Shown piece by piece: positions 26,168-35,032 of a DNA stretch of 64,000 nucleotides (position 1 is its first letter; each line of letters begins with the position of its first letter). A program made the translations under genes and the position numbers. The stretch spans positions 124,001 through 188,000 of the forward strand of contig NZ_JALPVJ010000014.1 in the NCBI RefSeq assembly GCF_023544445.1, written 5' to 3'. Under the pieces are notes generated by a model. The model was not told the origin of the DNA. It saw only the letters and a list, made by a program, of their open reading frames with translations, and made no database searches. The DNA comes from Actinoplanes sp. M2I2 (GTDB taxonomy: Bacteria > Actinomycetota > Actinomycetes > Mycobacteriales > Micromonosporaceae).

Positions 26168-27727
26168 TCAAAGCTTGGCGATCGCCGAGGCGGGGTTCTC
26201 GACGGCGTCGGCGACGCTGCGCATGAAGCCGGCGGCTGCGGCGCCGTCGGCGATCCGGTGGTCGAAGACGAAGCTCATCTGAGTGATCTTGCGGACGCGG
26301 ATCTCCCCGTCGACCACCCAGGGGCGGTCCAGGATGCGGCCGAAGCCGAGGATCGCCACCTGGGGATGGTTGATGATGGCGGCGCTGCCGTCGACCCGGA
26401 AACTGCCGTAGTTGTTGAGGGTGAAGGTTCCGCCGCCGGTCACTGTGCCGGTTCTCGCGCTCTCGGTTATCCGGCGGATCTCCTCGTCGAGCCGGGTGGT
26501 GGTCAGGGATCCGGCGTCGTGGACGGCCGGGACCACCAGGCCGCGGGCGCCCTGGACGGCGATGCCCAGGTCGATGCGGTCCAGCTCGACGATCTCCTGG
26601 CGTTCGGTGTCGACGCGGGAGTTGAAGACCGGGTACTCGCGCAGCGCGGCCACTGTGAAGCGGGCCAGGTAGGCCAGCAGGCCCGGGCCGGGACGGGTGG
26701 CTTCGCGCAGTTCCCACAGCGGGGTGGCGTCCACGTCGACCCAGACCGTGGCCTCGGGGATCTCGGCCCGGCTGCGGCTCAGAGCGGCCGACACCGCCCG
26801 CCGGAAACCGGTCAGCGGAACGCGCCGCTCCCCCGGCGCCGACAACAACGGCTGGGACTGCGACGACAGCTGCGGCTGCGACGACAGCTGCGGCTGCGAC
26901 GACAGCTGGGACTGCGACGACGGCTGGGACTGCGACGACGGCTGCTGCTGCGGGTGAGGCTGCTGCGACAACGGCGGCGACTGCAACGGCGGGACGGCCA
27001 GCGCGTGCGTGACGTCTGCTCGGACGATCAACCCGCCCGGGCCGCTGCCCTGCAGGACGCGCAGGTCCAGGCCGCCCTCGCGGGCCAGCCGCCGCACCAG
27101 TGGCGAGACTACGAGAGGTACCCGCGAAACCAGGGCCGGGGCGTGCGTGACCGAAGCTGGCGCGTCCGACGCCGCGGCATAGGCACCCAAAGTCTGAGCC
27201 TGCGCGACCGGCGCCACGTCACGCCCGACCGAAGCCGGCGCGACCGCCGCCAGAGCCGGCGCGACCGGAGCGAGAACCGGCGTGACCGGAGCCGGAGCCG
27301 GCGCGACCGGAGCCGGCCCGACCGAAGCTGGAACCTGCGCGACCGGCGCCCCGGCGTGGGTGACCGGCGTGCGCGGGCGGCGGCGCCGGCCGGAGGACGT
27401 GGGTGCGCCCGAGGTGCCGTATCCGATGAGGACGTTGCCGGAGCCGGCCCGTTCCTCCTCGCGGTAGGTGTCGGCCGGAGCCGGCGTGACGGCGGCGACC
27501 GTGAGCAGCGGCTTGCCGACCTCCAGCACCGCGCCCTCCGGCGCGTGCCGGGTCGCGACCTTCCCGGCGTACGGGGAAGGGACCTCGACCAGCGACTTGG
27601 CCGTCTCCACCTCGACCACCGGCTGGTCGACGGCGACCGTGTCGCCGTCGGCGACCAGCCACCGCACCACCTCGGCCTCGGTCAGCCCCTCGCCCAGGTC
27701 GGGCAGCCGGAAGACCTGGTCGCTCAC
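26168..27727 (-). CDS. bkdC: 2-oxoacid dehydrogenase E2 (dihydrolipoamide acyltransferase)
   Basis: The 519-residue core subunit transfers acyl groups to CoA. The lipoyl domain at residues 1-80 carries K44 in VETAKSLVEV. A Pro/Ala/Val linker follows, then the E1/E3-binding domain (SPLVRRLAREGGLDL, GPGGLIVRADV), a second linker of Ser/Gln/Pro hexapeptides (about 260-292), and the catalytic domain ending FVFDHRIADGAAAAGF with the HRxxDG active site. A single lipoyl domain and this operon order suit a branched-chain complex, as in Streptomyces bkd operons. The GTG at 27727 overlaps the E1-beta stop. E3 is not in the window. Confidence 0.9.
   Translation of the reverse strand: MSDQVFRLPDLGEGLTEAEVVRWLVADGDTVAVDQPVVEVETAKSLVEVPSPYAGKVATRHAPEGAVLEVGKPLLTVAAVTPAPADTYREEERAGSGNVLIGYGTSGAPTSSGRRRRPRTPVTHAGAPVAQVPASVGPAPVAPAPAPVTPVLAPVAPALAAVAPASVGRDVAPVAQAQTLGAYAAASDAPASVTHAPALVSRVPLVVSPLVRRLAREGGLDLRVLQGSGPGGLIVRADVTHALAVPPLQSPPLSQQPHPQQQPSSQSQPSSQSQLSSQPQLSSQPQLSSQSQPLLSAPGERRVPLTGFRRAVSAALSRSRAEIPEATVWVDVDATPLWELREATRPGPGLLAYLARFTVAALREYPVFNSRVDTERQEIVELDRIDLGIAVQGARGLVVPAVHDAGSLTTTRLDEEIRRITESARTGTVTGGGTFTLNNYGSFRVDGSAAIINHPQVAILGFGRILDRPWVVDGEIRVRKITQMSFVFDHRIADGAAAAGFMRSVADAVENPASAIAKL
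26850..26948. repeat. In-frame 18-base repeat within the E2 linker
   Basis: About five and a half units such as GCTGCGGCTGCGACGACA and GCTGGGACTGCGACGACG encode SSQPQL-type hexapeptides on the minus strand. The unit length is a multiple of three, so changes in copy number would keep the reading frame and only alter linker length between the binding and catalytic domains. Confidence 0.85.
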
Positions 27728-28710
27728 GAGTCCTCCCACTGCAGGTCGTCGACGGCGTCGAGCACCCGGTCCACGCCGGGCAGGTGCAGGTGCTCGTACT
27801 TCGGCGGCGGGTAGGGGATGTCGAAGCCGGTGACCCGGCGGATGGGCGCGGCCAGCGAGTGGAAGCAGCGTTCGGTGACCCGGGCGACGATCTCCGAGGA
27901 GACGCTGGCGAAGCCGGCGGCCTCGGCGACCACCACGGCCCGGCCGGTGGAACGGACCGCCGCGCAGACCGTCTCGTCGTCGAACGGCACGATCGAGCGC
28001 AGGTCGACGACCTGCAGGCTGCGGCCTTCGCGGTCGGCCACCTCGGCCGCCTCGAGGGCGATCGGCACGCTCGGGCCGTAGGCGATCAGCGTCGCGTCGG
28101 TGCCCTCGCGGCGGACGACGGCCCGGCCGATGGCCGGCGGACGGGTCCCGAGCTCGACCTCCTCCTTGCTCCAGTAGAGCTTCTTGGGCTCGAGGAAGAC
28201 GACCGGGTCGGGCGAGGCGATCGACTCCCGCAGCAGGGCGTACGCGTCGGTCGGGGTCGACGGCGTGACGACATGCAGCCCAGGGGTGTGGGCGTAGTAG
28301 GCCTCCGACGAGTCGCAGTGGTGCTCGACGCCGCCGATGCCGCCCGCGTACGGGATCCGGATGACCATCGGCAGCGCGACCCGGCCCCGGGTGCGGTTCC
28401 GCATCTTGGCCACGTGGCTGACGATCTGCTCGAAGGCCGGGTAGGCGAACGCGTCGAACTGCATCTCGACCACCGGGCGCAGGCCGTTCATGGCCATGCC
28501 GACCGCGACGCCGACGATGCCGGACTCGGCGAGCGGGGTGTCGAAGCACCGGTCCTCGCCGAACTGGGCGGTCAGACCGTCGGTGACGCGGAAGACGCCG
28601 CCGAGCGGGCCGACGTCCTCGCCGAAGACGACCACGGACGGGTCGTCGGTCATCGCGTCGCGCAGGGCCCGGTTGAGCGCCTGGGCCATCGACAGCTTCT
28701 CGTGGGTCAT
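27724..28710 (-). CDS. bkdB: 2-oxoacid dehydrogenase E1 beta subunit
   Basis: The 328-residue protein has the transketolase-like E1-beta pattern: SMAQALNRALRDAM, VVVFGEDVG with the thiamine-diphosphate Glu, FDTPLAESGIVGVAVGMAM, HHCDSSEAYYAHTPGLHVVTPSTP and a C-terminal VTGFDIPYPPPKYEH. It pairs with E1-alpha as a heterotetramer for oxidative decarboxylation. The start overlaps the E1-alpha stop (ATGA) and its stop overlaps the E2 GTG. Confidence 0.93.
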   Translation of the reverse strand: MTHEKLSMAQALNRALRDAMTDDPSVVVFGEDVGPLGGVFRVTDGLTAQFGEDRCFDTPLAESGIVGVAVGMAMNGLRPVVEMQFDAFAYPAFEQIVSHVAKMRNRTRGRVALPMVIRIPYAGGIGGVEHHCDSSEAYYAHTPGLHVVTPSTPTDAYALLRESIASPDPVVFLEPKKLYWSKEEVELGTRPPAIGRAVVRREGTDATLIAYGPSVPIALEAAEVADREGRSLQVVDLRSIVPFDDETVCAAVRSTGRAVVVAEAAGFASVSSEIVARVTERCFHSLAAPIRRVTGFDIPYPPPKYEHLHLPGVDRVLDAVDDLQWEDS

Positions 28711-29792
28711 CGCAGTGCCCCCTCGTCGTCGAGCGAGCGGTCGAGCTCGTCGGTCAGCTGGGCGGCCTGCTCCCGCAGCTGCGGGGTCTCGGTGGCGTAG
28801 ACGTGGGCGAAGAGCTGGGCCGGGTCGGGTTCGACGTCGCGGTTGAGGCCGTCGCGCACGTGCTCGGCGACGCGTTCGGCCTGTTCGCGGTACGCGGTCT
28901 CGTCGACCCGCAGATAGGCCGACAGCCGGGCGATCGGGTCGCGCGCGACCCAGGCCTCGACGTCGGCGTCGGCGCGGTAGCGGGTGGCGTCGTCGGCGTT
29001 CGTGTGGGCCTGCATCCGGTAGGTGTGCGCCTCGACGAGCTGCGGTCCCCCACCGGCCCGGGCCCGCTCGACCGCCTCGCCGAGCACCGACAACAGCGCG
29101 GCGGCGTCGTTGCCGTCGACCCGCTCGCCGGGGATGCCGTAGCCGACGCCCTTGTGGGCCAGCGACGGCGCGGCGGTCTGGCGGGCCAGCGGGACGCTGA
29201 TCGCGTACTCGTTGTTCTGGATCAGGAAGACGACCGGGGCGCGCAGCACGGCGGCGAAGTTGAGCGCCTCGTGGAAGTCGCCCTCGCTGGTGCCGCCGTC
29301 GCCGCACAGCGCCATCACGACGGTCGGCTCGCCGCGCAGGCGGGCCGCGTGGGCGACGCCGACGGCGTGCGGCAGCTGGGTGGCGAGCGGGGTGGCGTGC
29401 GGGGCGACCCGGTGCTCGTACGGGTCCCAGCCGCAGTGCCAGTCGCCCTTGAGCAGCGTCAGCGCCTCGACCGGGTCGACGCCGCGCTCGACGACCGCCA
29501 CGGTGTCGCGGTAGGTCGGGAACAACCAGTCGCCGTCGGCCAGCACCTGGGCGGCCACGACCTGGCAGGCCTCCTGCCCGTGCGACGACGGGTAGACCGC
29601 CAGCCGGCCCTGCCGGACCAGCGCGTACGCCTGATCGTTGAGCCGCCGGGCGGTGATCAGGGAGGCCAGGGCCCGCCGGAGCGTGGCCTCGTCGGGAAGG
29701 GCGCGACCGGTCTCGGGGACGGGGTGGCCGTCCGCGTCGATGAGGGTCACGGGCATGTCGGAGGGCAGAAGGTGGTCTGCGACACCTGTCAT
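28707..29792 (-). CDS. bkdA: 2-oxoacid dehydrogenase E1 alpha subunit
   Basis: The 361-residue subunit carries the thiamine-diphosphate motif GDGGTSEGDFHEALNFAAV...IQNN. GRLAVYPSSHGQEA, FPTYRD and EAHTYRMQAHTNADDATRYR are branched-chain E1-alpha features. It is the first gene of the E1a-E1b-E2 operon and divergent from an Lrp-type regulator. Start 29792 lies inside the palindrome ATGACGTCAT (29791-29800). The likely substrates are branched-chain 2-oxoacids, whose products prime branched fatty acids. A pyruvate role cannot be excluded. Confidence 0.92.
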   Translation of the reverse strand: MTGVADHLLPSDMPVTLIDADGHPVPETGRALPDEATLRRALASLITARRLNDQAYALVRQGRLAVYPSSHGQEACQVVAAQVLADGDWLFPTYRDTVAVVERGVDPVEALTLLKGDWHCGWDPYEHRVAPHATPLATQLPHAVGVAHAARLRGEPTVVMALCGDGGTSEGDFHEALNFAAVLRAPVVFLIQNNEYAISVPLARQTAAPSLAHKGVGYGIPGERVDGNDAAALLSVLGEAVERARAGGGPQLVEAHTYRMQAHTNADDATRYRADADVEAWVARDPIARLSAYLRVDETAYREQAERVAEHVRDGLNRDVEPDPAQLFAHVYATETPQLREQAAQLTDELDRSLDDEGALR

Positions 29793-29924
29793 GACGTCAT
29801 GCTGGTCCGGTTGCCATCTGGATTCCAGTGCCGGTCCGGAACCGAGAACATGTACGTTCGGGAGGGCTTTCCGGAGGCCGGATGTCCAGGCGGCACGGCC
29901 TCCGATGAGGAGGGGGTGAGACAA
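29791..29924. promoter_or_regulatory. Divergent control region of the 2-oxoacid dehydrogenase operon
   Basis: This 134-base region separates the E1-alpha start and the Lrp regulator. ATGACGTCAT is a perfect 10-base palindrome over the E1-alpha start codon, and GATGAGGAGGGGG at 29904-29916 supplies the ribosome site for the regulator. An Lrp site is expected here, but I could not delimit one. Confidence 0.5.
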
Positions 29925-30377
29925 GTGGCCGGGGCGCTCGACGACATCGACCGGCGGATCCTGGCCGAGCTCACCCGCGACGGCCGGTTGTCGATGCGCA
30001 CCCTGGCCGAGCGGCTGCACATCTCCCGGGCCAACGCGTACGCCCGGGTCGAGCGCCTGCGCGCCACCGGCGTCATCCGGGGCTACCGGGCCGATGTCGA
30101 TCCGGTCGCGGCCGGCCTCGGCACCACGGCGTACGTGACGGTGAACCTCAACCAGGCGGAGTGGCGCGACGTCGCCGAGCGGCTGAGCTCGCTGCCCGGT
30201 GTCGTGCACATCGCTCTGGTCGGCGGCGAGTTCGACGTCATCATGCTGGTGCGGGCCGAGGACAACGCCGCGCTGGGCCGGCTGGTGCTCGACGAGATCC
30301 AGGGCATGCCCGGCGTCGTGAACACGCGCACGCTGCTGGTCTTCGAGGAGGCCGAACCGGCCCGGCCCGGCGAATGA
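29925..30377 (+). CDS. Lrp/AsnC-family regulator
   Basis: The 150-residue protein has the AsnC-type helix-turn-helix (LDDIDRRILAELTRDGRLSM, LAERLHISRANAYARVERL) and the ligand-binding RAM domain (TTAYVTVNLNQ, VVHIALVGGEFDVIMLVRA, NTRTLLVFEE). Lrp proteins sense amino acids, and one next to a bkd operon usually controls it (BkdR). GTG 29925 is chosen because GAGGAGG is well spaced from it; GTG 29916 is too close. Confidence 0.92.
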   Translation: MAGALDDIDRRILAELTRDGRLSMRTLAERLHISRANAYARVERLRATGVIRGYRADVDPVAAGLGTTAYVTVNLNQAEWRDVAERLSSLPGVVHIALVGGEFDVIMLVRAEDNAALGRLVLDEIQGMPGVVNTRTLLVFEEAEPARPGE

Positions 30378-30424
30378 GCGGTCCGGTTTGCCTGACCGTC
30401 ACCAAAGTGGGTACAAGTGCACCG

Positions 30425-31732
30425 GTGAAGACAATCGTGCGTGCGCTGACGGCCGGTGGACTGCTGCTCGGCGCGGCCGCGTGTTCCACGGACGCGCCGG
30501 CCCAATCCGCGAGACAGACCGTACCGCCGTCGTCGGGCTCGTCGGCCCAGGCGCCGGCCCTGGTCGCCACCGAGGTGCGCGACGGCAACGGCGAGGCGCC
30601 GTTCGACCGGGCGCGACAGGTGCAGGCGCCGCCCGGCTGGACGGTCGGCGTGTGGGCCCGGGTGCCCGGCGCGCGGCTGCTGGCCTGGGCGCCGGACGGC
30701 AAGCTGCTCGTGTCGCGGCCCGAGTCGGGCGACGTCCTGGCGCTGACCGACGGCAAGCCCGAGACGCTGGTCGGCGGGCTCGACCAGCCGCACGGGCTCG
30801 CCTTCGACGGCGACACCCTCTACGTGGCCGAGAGTGATCAGGTCGACGCCTTCGCCTACGCGGGCGGCAAGGTGTCCGGTAAGCGGGTCGTGGTCGACGG
30901 GCTGCCCGACGACAAGAGCGCCGACCTGGGCGGCAAGTACGCCCACGCGCTCAAGAGCGTGGCGGTCGGCGAGGACGGCTCGCTCTACATCTCGGTCGGT
31001 TCGACCGGCAACATCTCGGCCGAGGACCGCGACGCCAACCCCGAGCGGGCCACCGTCCTGCGCTTCGCCGACGGCAAGCTGGGCACCTTCGCGCGCGGTG
31101 TCCGCAACGGGACGGGTCTCGCGGTGGCGCCCGACGGCGGCGTGTGGACAGCCGTCAACAACCGGGACAACATCCCCTACCCGCACGAGGGTGACCGCCA
31201 GGGCGAGGTGGAGACCTCGTACGTCAACGACCACCCGCTCGAGCCGCTGGCCAAGCTGACGCAGGGACGCGACCTGGGCTGGCCGTACTGCAACCCGGAT
31301 CCCGACCTGAAGCCCGGCGACGAGGACTCCCCGCTCAGCTACACCGACCGGCCCTTCGTGCGCGACTTCGACACCAACCGCGACGGCACGAAACTGGACT
31401 GCGCGACGCTGCCGCCGGTCGAGCAGGGCATGGGCGCCCACTCGGCGCCGCTGGGTCTGAGCTTCGCGTCGCGGTTGCCCGGGGCGTACGGGGACGGCGC
31501 CCTGGTCGGCGTCCACGGCTCGTGGAACCGCAAGCCGCCGCGCCCGCCCGAGGTGTCGTTCTTCGCCTACGACGACGGCGCTCTCGGCCCGCAGCAGACG
31601 CTGCTGACGGGCTTCCAGCTCGAGAACGGCTCGCGCTGGGGCCGGCCGGTCATGGCTGTGCAGGGGCCCGATCAGGCCCTGTACGTGAGCGACGACTACG
31701 CCGGGGCGATCTACCGGGTAACGCCTTCCTGA
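30425..31732 (+). CDS. Exported glucose/sorbosone-dehydrogenase-like lipoprotein
   Basis: The 435-residue protein has a lipoprotein signal (LTAGGLLLGAAACS) and a Ser/Thr/Ala spacer, then a six-bladed beta-propeller of the PQQ glucose/sorbosone dehydrogenase family. Blade features include LVSRPESGDVLALTDG, GLDQPHGLAFDG, RGVRNGTGLAVAPDG and GAHSAPLGLSFASRLPG. It should be anchored outside the membrane and oxidise a sugar or sugar alcohol, or bind one. The PQQ ligands cannot be confirmed by eye. It follows the Lrp gene by 47 bases. Confidence 0.85.
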   Translation: MKTIVRALTAGGLLLGAAACSTDAPAQSARQTVPPSSGSSAQAPALVATEVRDGNGEAPFDRARQVQAPPGWTVGVWARVPGARLLAWAPDGKLLVSRPESGDVLALTDGKPETLVGGLDQPHGLAFDGDTLYVAESDQVDAFAYAGGKVSGKRVVVDGLPDDKSADLGGKYAHALKSVAVGEDGSLYISVGSTGNISAEDRDANPERATVLRFADGKLGTFARGVRNGTGLAVAPDGGVWTAVNNRDNIPYPHEGDRQGEVETSYVNDHPLEPLAKLTQGRDLGWPYCNPDPDLKPGDEDSPLSYTDRPFVRDFDTNRDGTKLDCATLPPVEQGMGAHSAPLGLSFASRLPGAYGDGALVGVHGSWNRKPPRPPEVSFFAYDDGALGPQQTLLTGFQLENGSRWGRPVMAVQGPDQALYVSDDYAGAIYRVTPS

Positions 31733-31766
31733 GAACCGGCGCCGTTTGCGGCGGTACCGTCCGTAC

Positions 31767-32744
31767 GTGCCCTTCGAGAGCCCGGGCCGGCGGGCGGTCG
31801 CCGCCGGAATGGCCGCGCTGCTGGCCGCCGGCTGGCCGGTCCGGACGGGGCGGGAGGCCGTCCCACCGCCGCGGCCGCCGACGGAGCTTTACGTCGAGCG
31901 CACCGGCCCGGCCGTCGAGCAACTGCGGGCGTACGAGGCGGCCGGCCGGACAACCGAGGCCGGGCTCCTCCGGAAGATCGCGTCGCGGCCGGTGGCGGCC
32001 TGGTTCGCCGACAGCGACACCGCGCGGGTGAGTCAGGTGGTCACGGCGGCCAGGTCTTTCATCCCGGTGCTCACGCTCTACTACATCCCGCACCGCGACT
32101 GCGCCAGTCACTCGGCCGGCGGCGCACCGACCGCTGCCGCGTACAAGGCGTGGATCGACACGGTCGCCGCGGCCCTGACCGGCCACCGCGCGATCGTCAT
32201 CCTCGAGCCCGACGCGGTGGCCCAGTCCGTACAGGGGTGCCTCTCCCCGGCCCAGCGCGCCGAACGCCACCGACTGCTCAGCCGGGCGATCACCACGCTC
32301 ACCGCCAACCCGGGCCTGAGCGTCTATCTGGACGGCGGCAACCCGACCTGGATCGCCGACACCGCCACGATGAGCGGGGCGCTGCGCCGGGCCGGCATCG
32401 CGCGGGCTGACGGCTTCGCCCTCAACGTGGCCAACTTCGAGACCACGTCGTCGAACATCCGATACGGCACCAGGCTTTCCCGGCGGCTCGGCGGCGCCCA
32501 CTTCGTCATCGACACCAGCCGCAACGGCAACGGCCCGGCCCGCCGGTCGTCCGGCGACCGCCACTGGTGCAATCCCCCGGGCCGCGCCCTGGGCAACCCG
32601 CCCACCCTCACCACCGGTCACGACCTGGTCGACGCCTACCTCTGGATCAAACGCCCCGGCGAGTCCGACGGCGCCTGCGGCCGGGGCGCCCCACCGGCCG
32701 GCACGTGGTGGCCGACCTATGCCCTGGAGCTGGCCGCGGGCTGA
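31767..32744 (+). CDS. GH6-family glycoside hydrolase (endoglucanase/cellobiohydrolase)
   Basis: The 325-residue protein has an N-terminal hydrophobic segment (VAAGMAALLAAGWPV), probably a signal peptide or anchor. Cellulase family 6 blocks follow: ASRPVAAWFAD, PVLTLYYIPHRDC, VILEPDAVAQ, VYLDGGNPTWI, HFVIDTSRNGNGP and HWCNPPGRALG. DTSRNG holds a conserved Asp of the active-site region. There is no carbohydrate-binding module. It cleaves beta-1,4-glucans outside the cell. An alternative TTG start at 31746 is less likely than GTG 31767. Confidence 0.9.
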   Translation: MPFESPGRRAVAAGMAALLAAGWPVRTGREAVPPPRPPTELYVERTGPAVEQLRAYEAAGRTTEAGLLRKIASRPVAAWFADSDTARVSQVVTAARSFIPVLTLYYIPHRDCASHSAGGAPTAAAYKAWIDTVAAALTGHRAIVILEPDAVAQSVQGCLSPAQRAERHRLLSRAITTLTANPGLSVYLDGGNPTWIADTATMSGALRRAGIARADGFALNVANFETTSSNIRYGTRLSRRLGGAHFVIDTSRNGNGPARRSSGDRHWCNPPGRALGNPPTLTTGHDLVDAYLWIKRPGESDGACGRGAPPAGTWWPTYALELAAG

Positions 32745-32999
32745 AATCCGGCCCCATGGTGACCGGGCTCGGCGGCGGCAGCGGCCACACCCAGTAGATC
32801 ATCTCGTATCGGCGGCCGCCTCCTCCACCGCCGTCCTGTGTCAGCAGCGGGACGGTCGGCTCCTCGTCCCGTCACCCGGAAGGCGACCGGGCTGGTCGGC
32901 GGGTGGTCGGGAACGACGACTCGGCCGCTGAGGGACCACAGCGCGGCGGGCGCGGCCCGGTCGTCAGACCCGGCCGCGCCCGCGGATGCTGCGGAGGTG
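32745..32999. other. Intergenic stretch without recognised features
   Basis: Between the convergent GH6 gene and the small membrane protein I see no gene, repeat or clear hairpin. Short frames here are shadows of neighbouring composition. Confidence 0.5.
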
Positions 33000-33299
33000 T
33001 CAGTGGGTGCGCGGGTCCGCGTCGCTGCTGCGGCTGCCGGCCTTGGCCAGACCCCGGCTGACCATGTACCCGATGGTGAGCAGGGTGATGTACCACCAGG
33101 CCTTGTCGGCGGCGAAATAGTCGGCGCCATTGTTGGCGGATCCGTCGCCGACGGTGTAGGAGGCGATGAGTACGCCGATGACCGCGAGCACATAAACAAT
33201 GAGCTCGGTGGTCTTGAAGGACGGCTTGGTCTCCTCGCCCCGGAAACGGGCGCCCTTGAGAGCGACGTTCTCGGTGTGGGCGTGGGTGCTCGTAGCCAT
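33000..33299 (-). CDS. Small two-helix membrane protein of unknown function
   Basis: The 99-residue protein starts MATSTHAHTENVALKGARFR, a polar cytoplasmic head. Two membrane helices follow (ELIVYVLAVIGVLIASYTV and AWWYITLLTIGYMVSRGL), with a short Asn/Gly/Asp-rich loop between them. The tail is charged. AGAGGAGCTG just upstream of the ATG is a good ribosome site. I do not recognise a named family. It is divergent from the alpha-oxoamine synthase across 500 bases. Confidence 0.75.
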   Translation of the reverse strand: MATSTHAHTENVALKGARFRGEETKPSFKTTELIVYVLAVIGVLIASYTVGDGSANNGADYFAADKAWWYITLLTIGYMVSRGLAKAGSRSSDADPRTH

Positions 33300-33796
33300 G
33301 TTCAGCTCCTCTGTAAGTTCGTCTTCGGGCCGCCCGATGACGGCAGGAATGGCATACCCGCGCCATTCGAAAGCGAATCGCGATTACCCACGCCGTTTTC
33401 AGACTGTTATCAGAAACGCTGTCCGCACCTCGGGCCCGCCGCTATTTCGAACAATGCTCGAAAAAGCACGGAGAACCTTGCTTCACGGCAAGGAGTAACC
33501 GTTTCACATTCGACGTCGGGCAGTGACACCGACCGGTCGAGCCGTCGCGGACTGTGACCCCTCGGGATCGCTGCGCGACCAAGGTCGACAGGTGGTTCTC
33601 GACACACCGCCACGGTTTGTTGTCGCGTGCCGTGAGCGGAAAGAGTGGCGGTGGCCGCGGCGACGGAACCCACCGGCGCACTGCCGCGGTCGGTGAACAT
33701 TCGCCGGTGTCGTCCGGCCCGACGGGTCCCGGCGGGTTGATCGACGATCACCCGGGTAGGGCCAACGATGATCCAGAAACGCGAGAGGGGTACCAC
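33300..33796. promoter_or_regulatory. Long divergent leader with two TTCG palindromes
   Basis: ATTCG-4-CGAAT lies at 33365-33378 and TTCGA-7-TCGAA at 33446-33462, both possible operators in a comparatively AT-rich stretch. From 33554 the DNA is open in frame with the synthase gene (81 extra codons rich in Gly, Arg and Ser). An N-terminal extension is therefore possible, but homology and a ribosome site favour the start at 33797. Confidence 0.45.
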
Positions 33797-35032
33797 GTGC
33801 CGGCCCAGACTCATGACATCGAAGACCTTCGGGTCAACAGCCGGATGTACGACGCCGTCATCGAGGAGATCGACGGGCGCCGGATCCGGATCGGCCAGGA
33901 CTGGCTGGTGGATTGGGCGTCCTGCAACTACCTGGGCTTCGACCTGGACGACGAGGTCATCGAGGCGGTCGAGCCGCAGCTGCGCAAGTGGGGCACGCAT
34001 CCCAGCTGGTCGCGCATGCTCGGCAGCCCGCGGCTCTATCCGCAGCTCGAGGAGCGCCTGACCGAGCTGCTCGGCGCCGAGGACGTGCTGCTCCTGCCGA
34101 CCATCTCGCAGATTCATCTCGGGGTGATCCCGGCGCTGATCGGCCAGGGCACACTCATCATGGAGAGCCGCGCGCACCGCACGATCTACGACGGCTGCGT
34201 CTTCGCCCGCGGGCAGGGCGCGACCATGAAGCGGTTCCGCAGCGGCGACGTCGACGAGCTGGAGCGTCTGCTCAAGGAGGCCACGGCCCGTCCGGTCATG
34301 GTCTGCATGGACGGCGTCAACAGCATGACCGGCGACATCCCCGACCTGCAGACGTACGCGCGGCTGTGCCGGGAGCACGACGCGGTGCTCTATGTCGACG
34401 ACGCGCACGGCATGGGAGTCATCGGCGAGCGCAGCGCCGTCGAGACCTCGCCGTACGGCATGCGGGGCAACGCGATCGTCAAGCACGCCGGCGAGACGTA
34501 CGACAACATCATCCTCGTCGGGGGCTTCTCCAAGGCGTACTCGTCGCTGCTGGCCTTCCTGGCCCTGCCGACCGCGGTCAAGAACCAGCTGAAGGTGGCC
34601 GCCCCGACCTACCTCTACTCGGGGCCGTCCCCGGTGGCGTCGCTGGCCACGGTCATGGCCGGGCTCGACGTGAACGAGAAGCGCGGTGACGAGCTGCGCG
34701 GGCACCTCTACCGGCTGACGGCGAAACTGCTCTCCCACGTACGGGAGATGGGGGTGCACACGCTGAACGTGCACGACACCCCGGTCGTGGAGATCCCGAT
34801 CTCGCCCGAGCACGACCTGATCGCCGTGTCCGAGCGGCTGTGGAGCGCCGGGCAGTACGTGACGCTCGCCCCCTACCCCGGCGTGCCCCGCGACGAGATC
34901 GGCTTCCGGGTCCAGCTCACCGCCGCGCACACCGAGGAGCACGTCGACGCGCTCAACAACGTCCTCACCGACCTGGCCCGCGACGGTGTCCTGCGTCCCG
35001 CCCTGCCGAGGCAGCGCCGGCCGATCGCGTGA
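33797..35032 (+). CDS. PLP-dependent alpha-oxoamine synthase-like enzyme
   Basis: The 411-residue protein has the AONS/KBL/serine palmitoyltransferase/CqsA fold, which condenses an acyl thioester with an amino acid. NYLGFDLDDEVIEAVEPQLR opens the fold. VDDAHGMGVIG (D201-D202-A203-H204) binds PLP, and GGFSKAYSS carries the Schiff-base lysine K246. The usual GSGGSR/LLSG block reads THPSWSRMLGSPRLY, as in specialised members, so the amino acid or acyl donor may differ from biotin or haem pathway enzymes. No pathway partner lies alongside. GTG 33797 follows GAGAGGGG. Confidence 0.85.
   Translation: MPAQTHDIEDLRVNSRMYDAVIEEIDGRRIRIGQDWLVDWASCNYLGFDLDDEVIEAVEPQLRKWGTHPSWSRMLGSPRLYPQLEERLTELLGAEDVLLLPTISQIHLGVIPALIGQGTLIMESRAHRTIYDGCVFARGQGATMKRFRSGDVDELERLLKEATARPVMVCMDGVNSMTGDIPDLQTYARLCREHDAVLYVDDAHGMGVIGERSAVETSPYGMRGNAIVKHAGETYDNIILVGGFSKAYSSLLAFLALPTAVKNQLKVAAPTYLYSGPSPVASLATVMAGLDVNEKRGDELRGHLYRLTAKLLSHVREMGVHTLNVHDTPVVEIPISPEHDLIAVSERLWSAGQYVTLAPYPGVPRDEIGFRVQLTAAHTEEHVDALNNVLTDLARDGVLRPALPRQRRPIA

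Noticed and set aside
29791..29800. ATGACGTCAT as a specific Lrp site
   Set aside because: It is a clean palindrome but shorter than usual Lrp sites and lies over a start codon, so I list it only within the control region.
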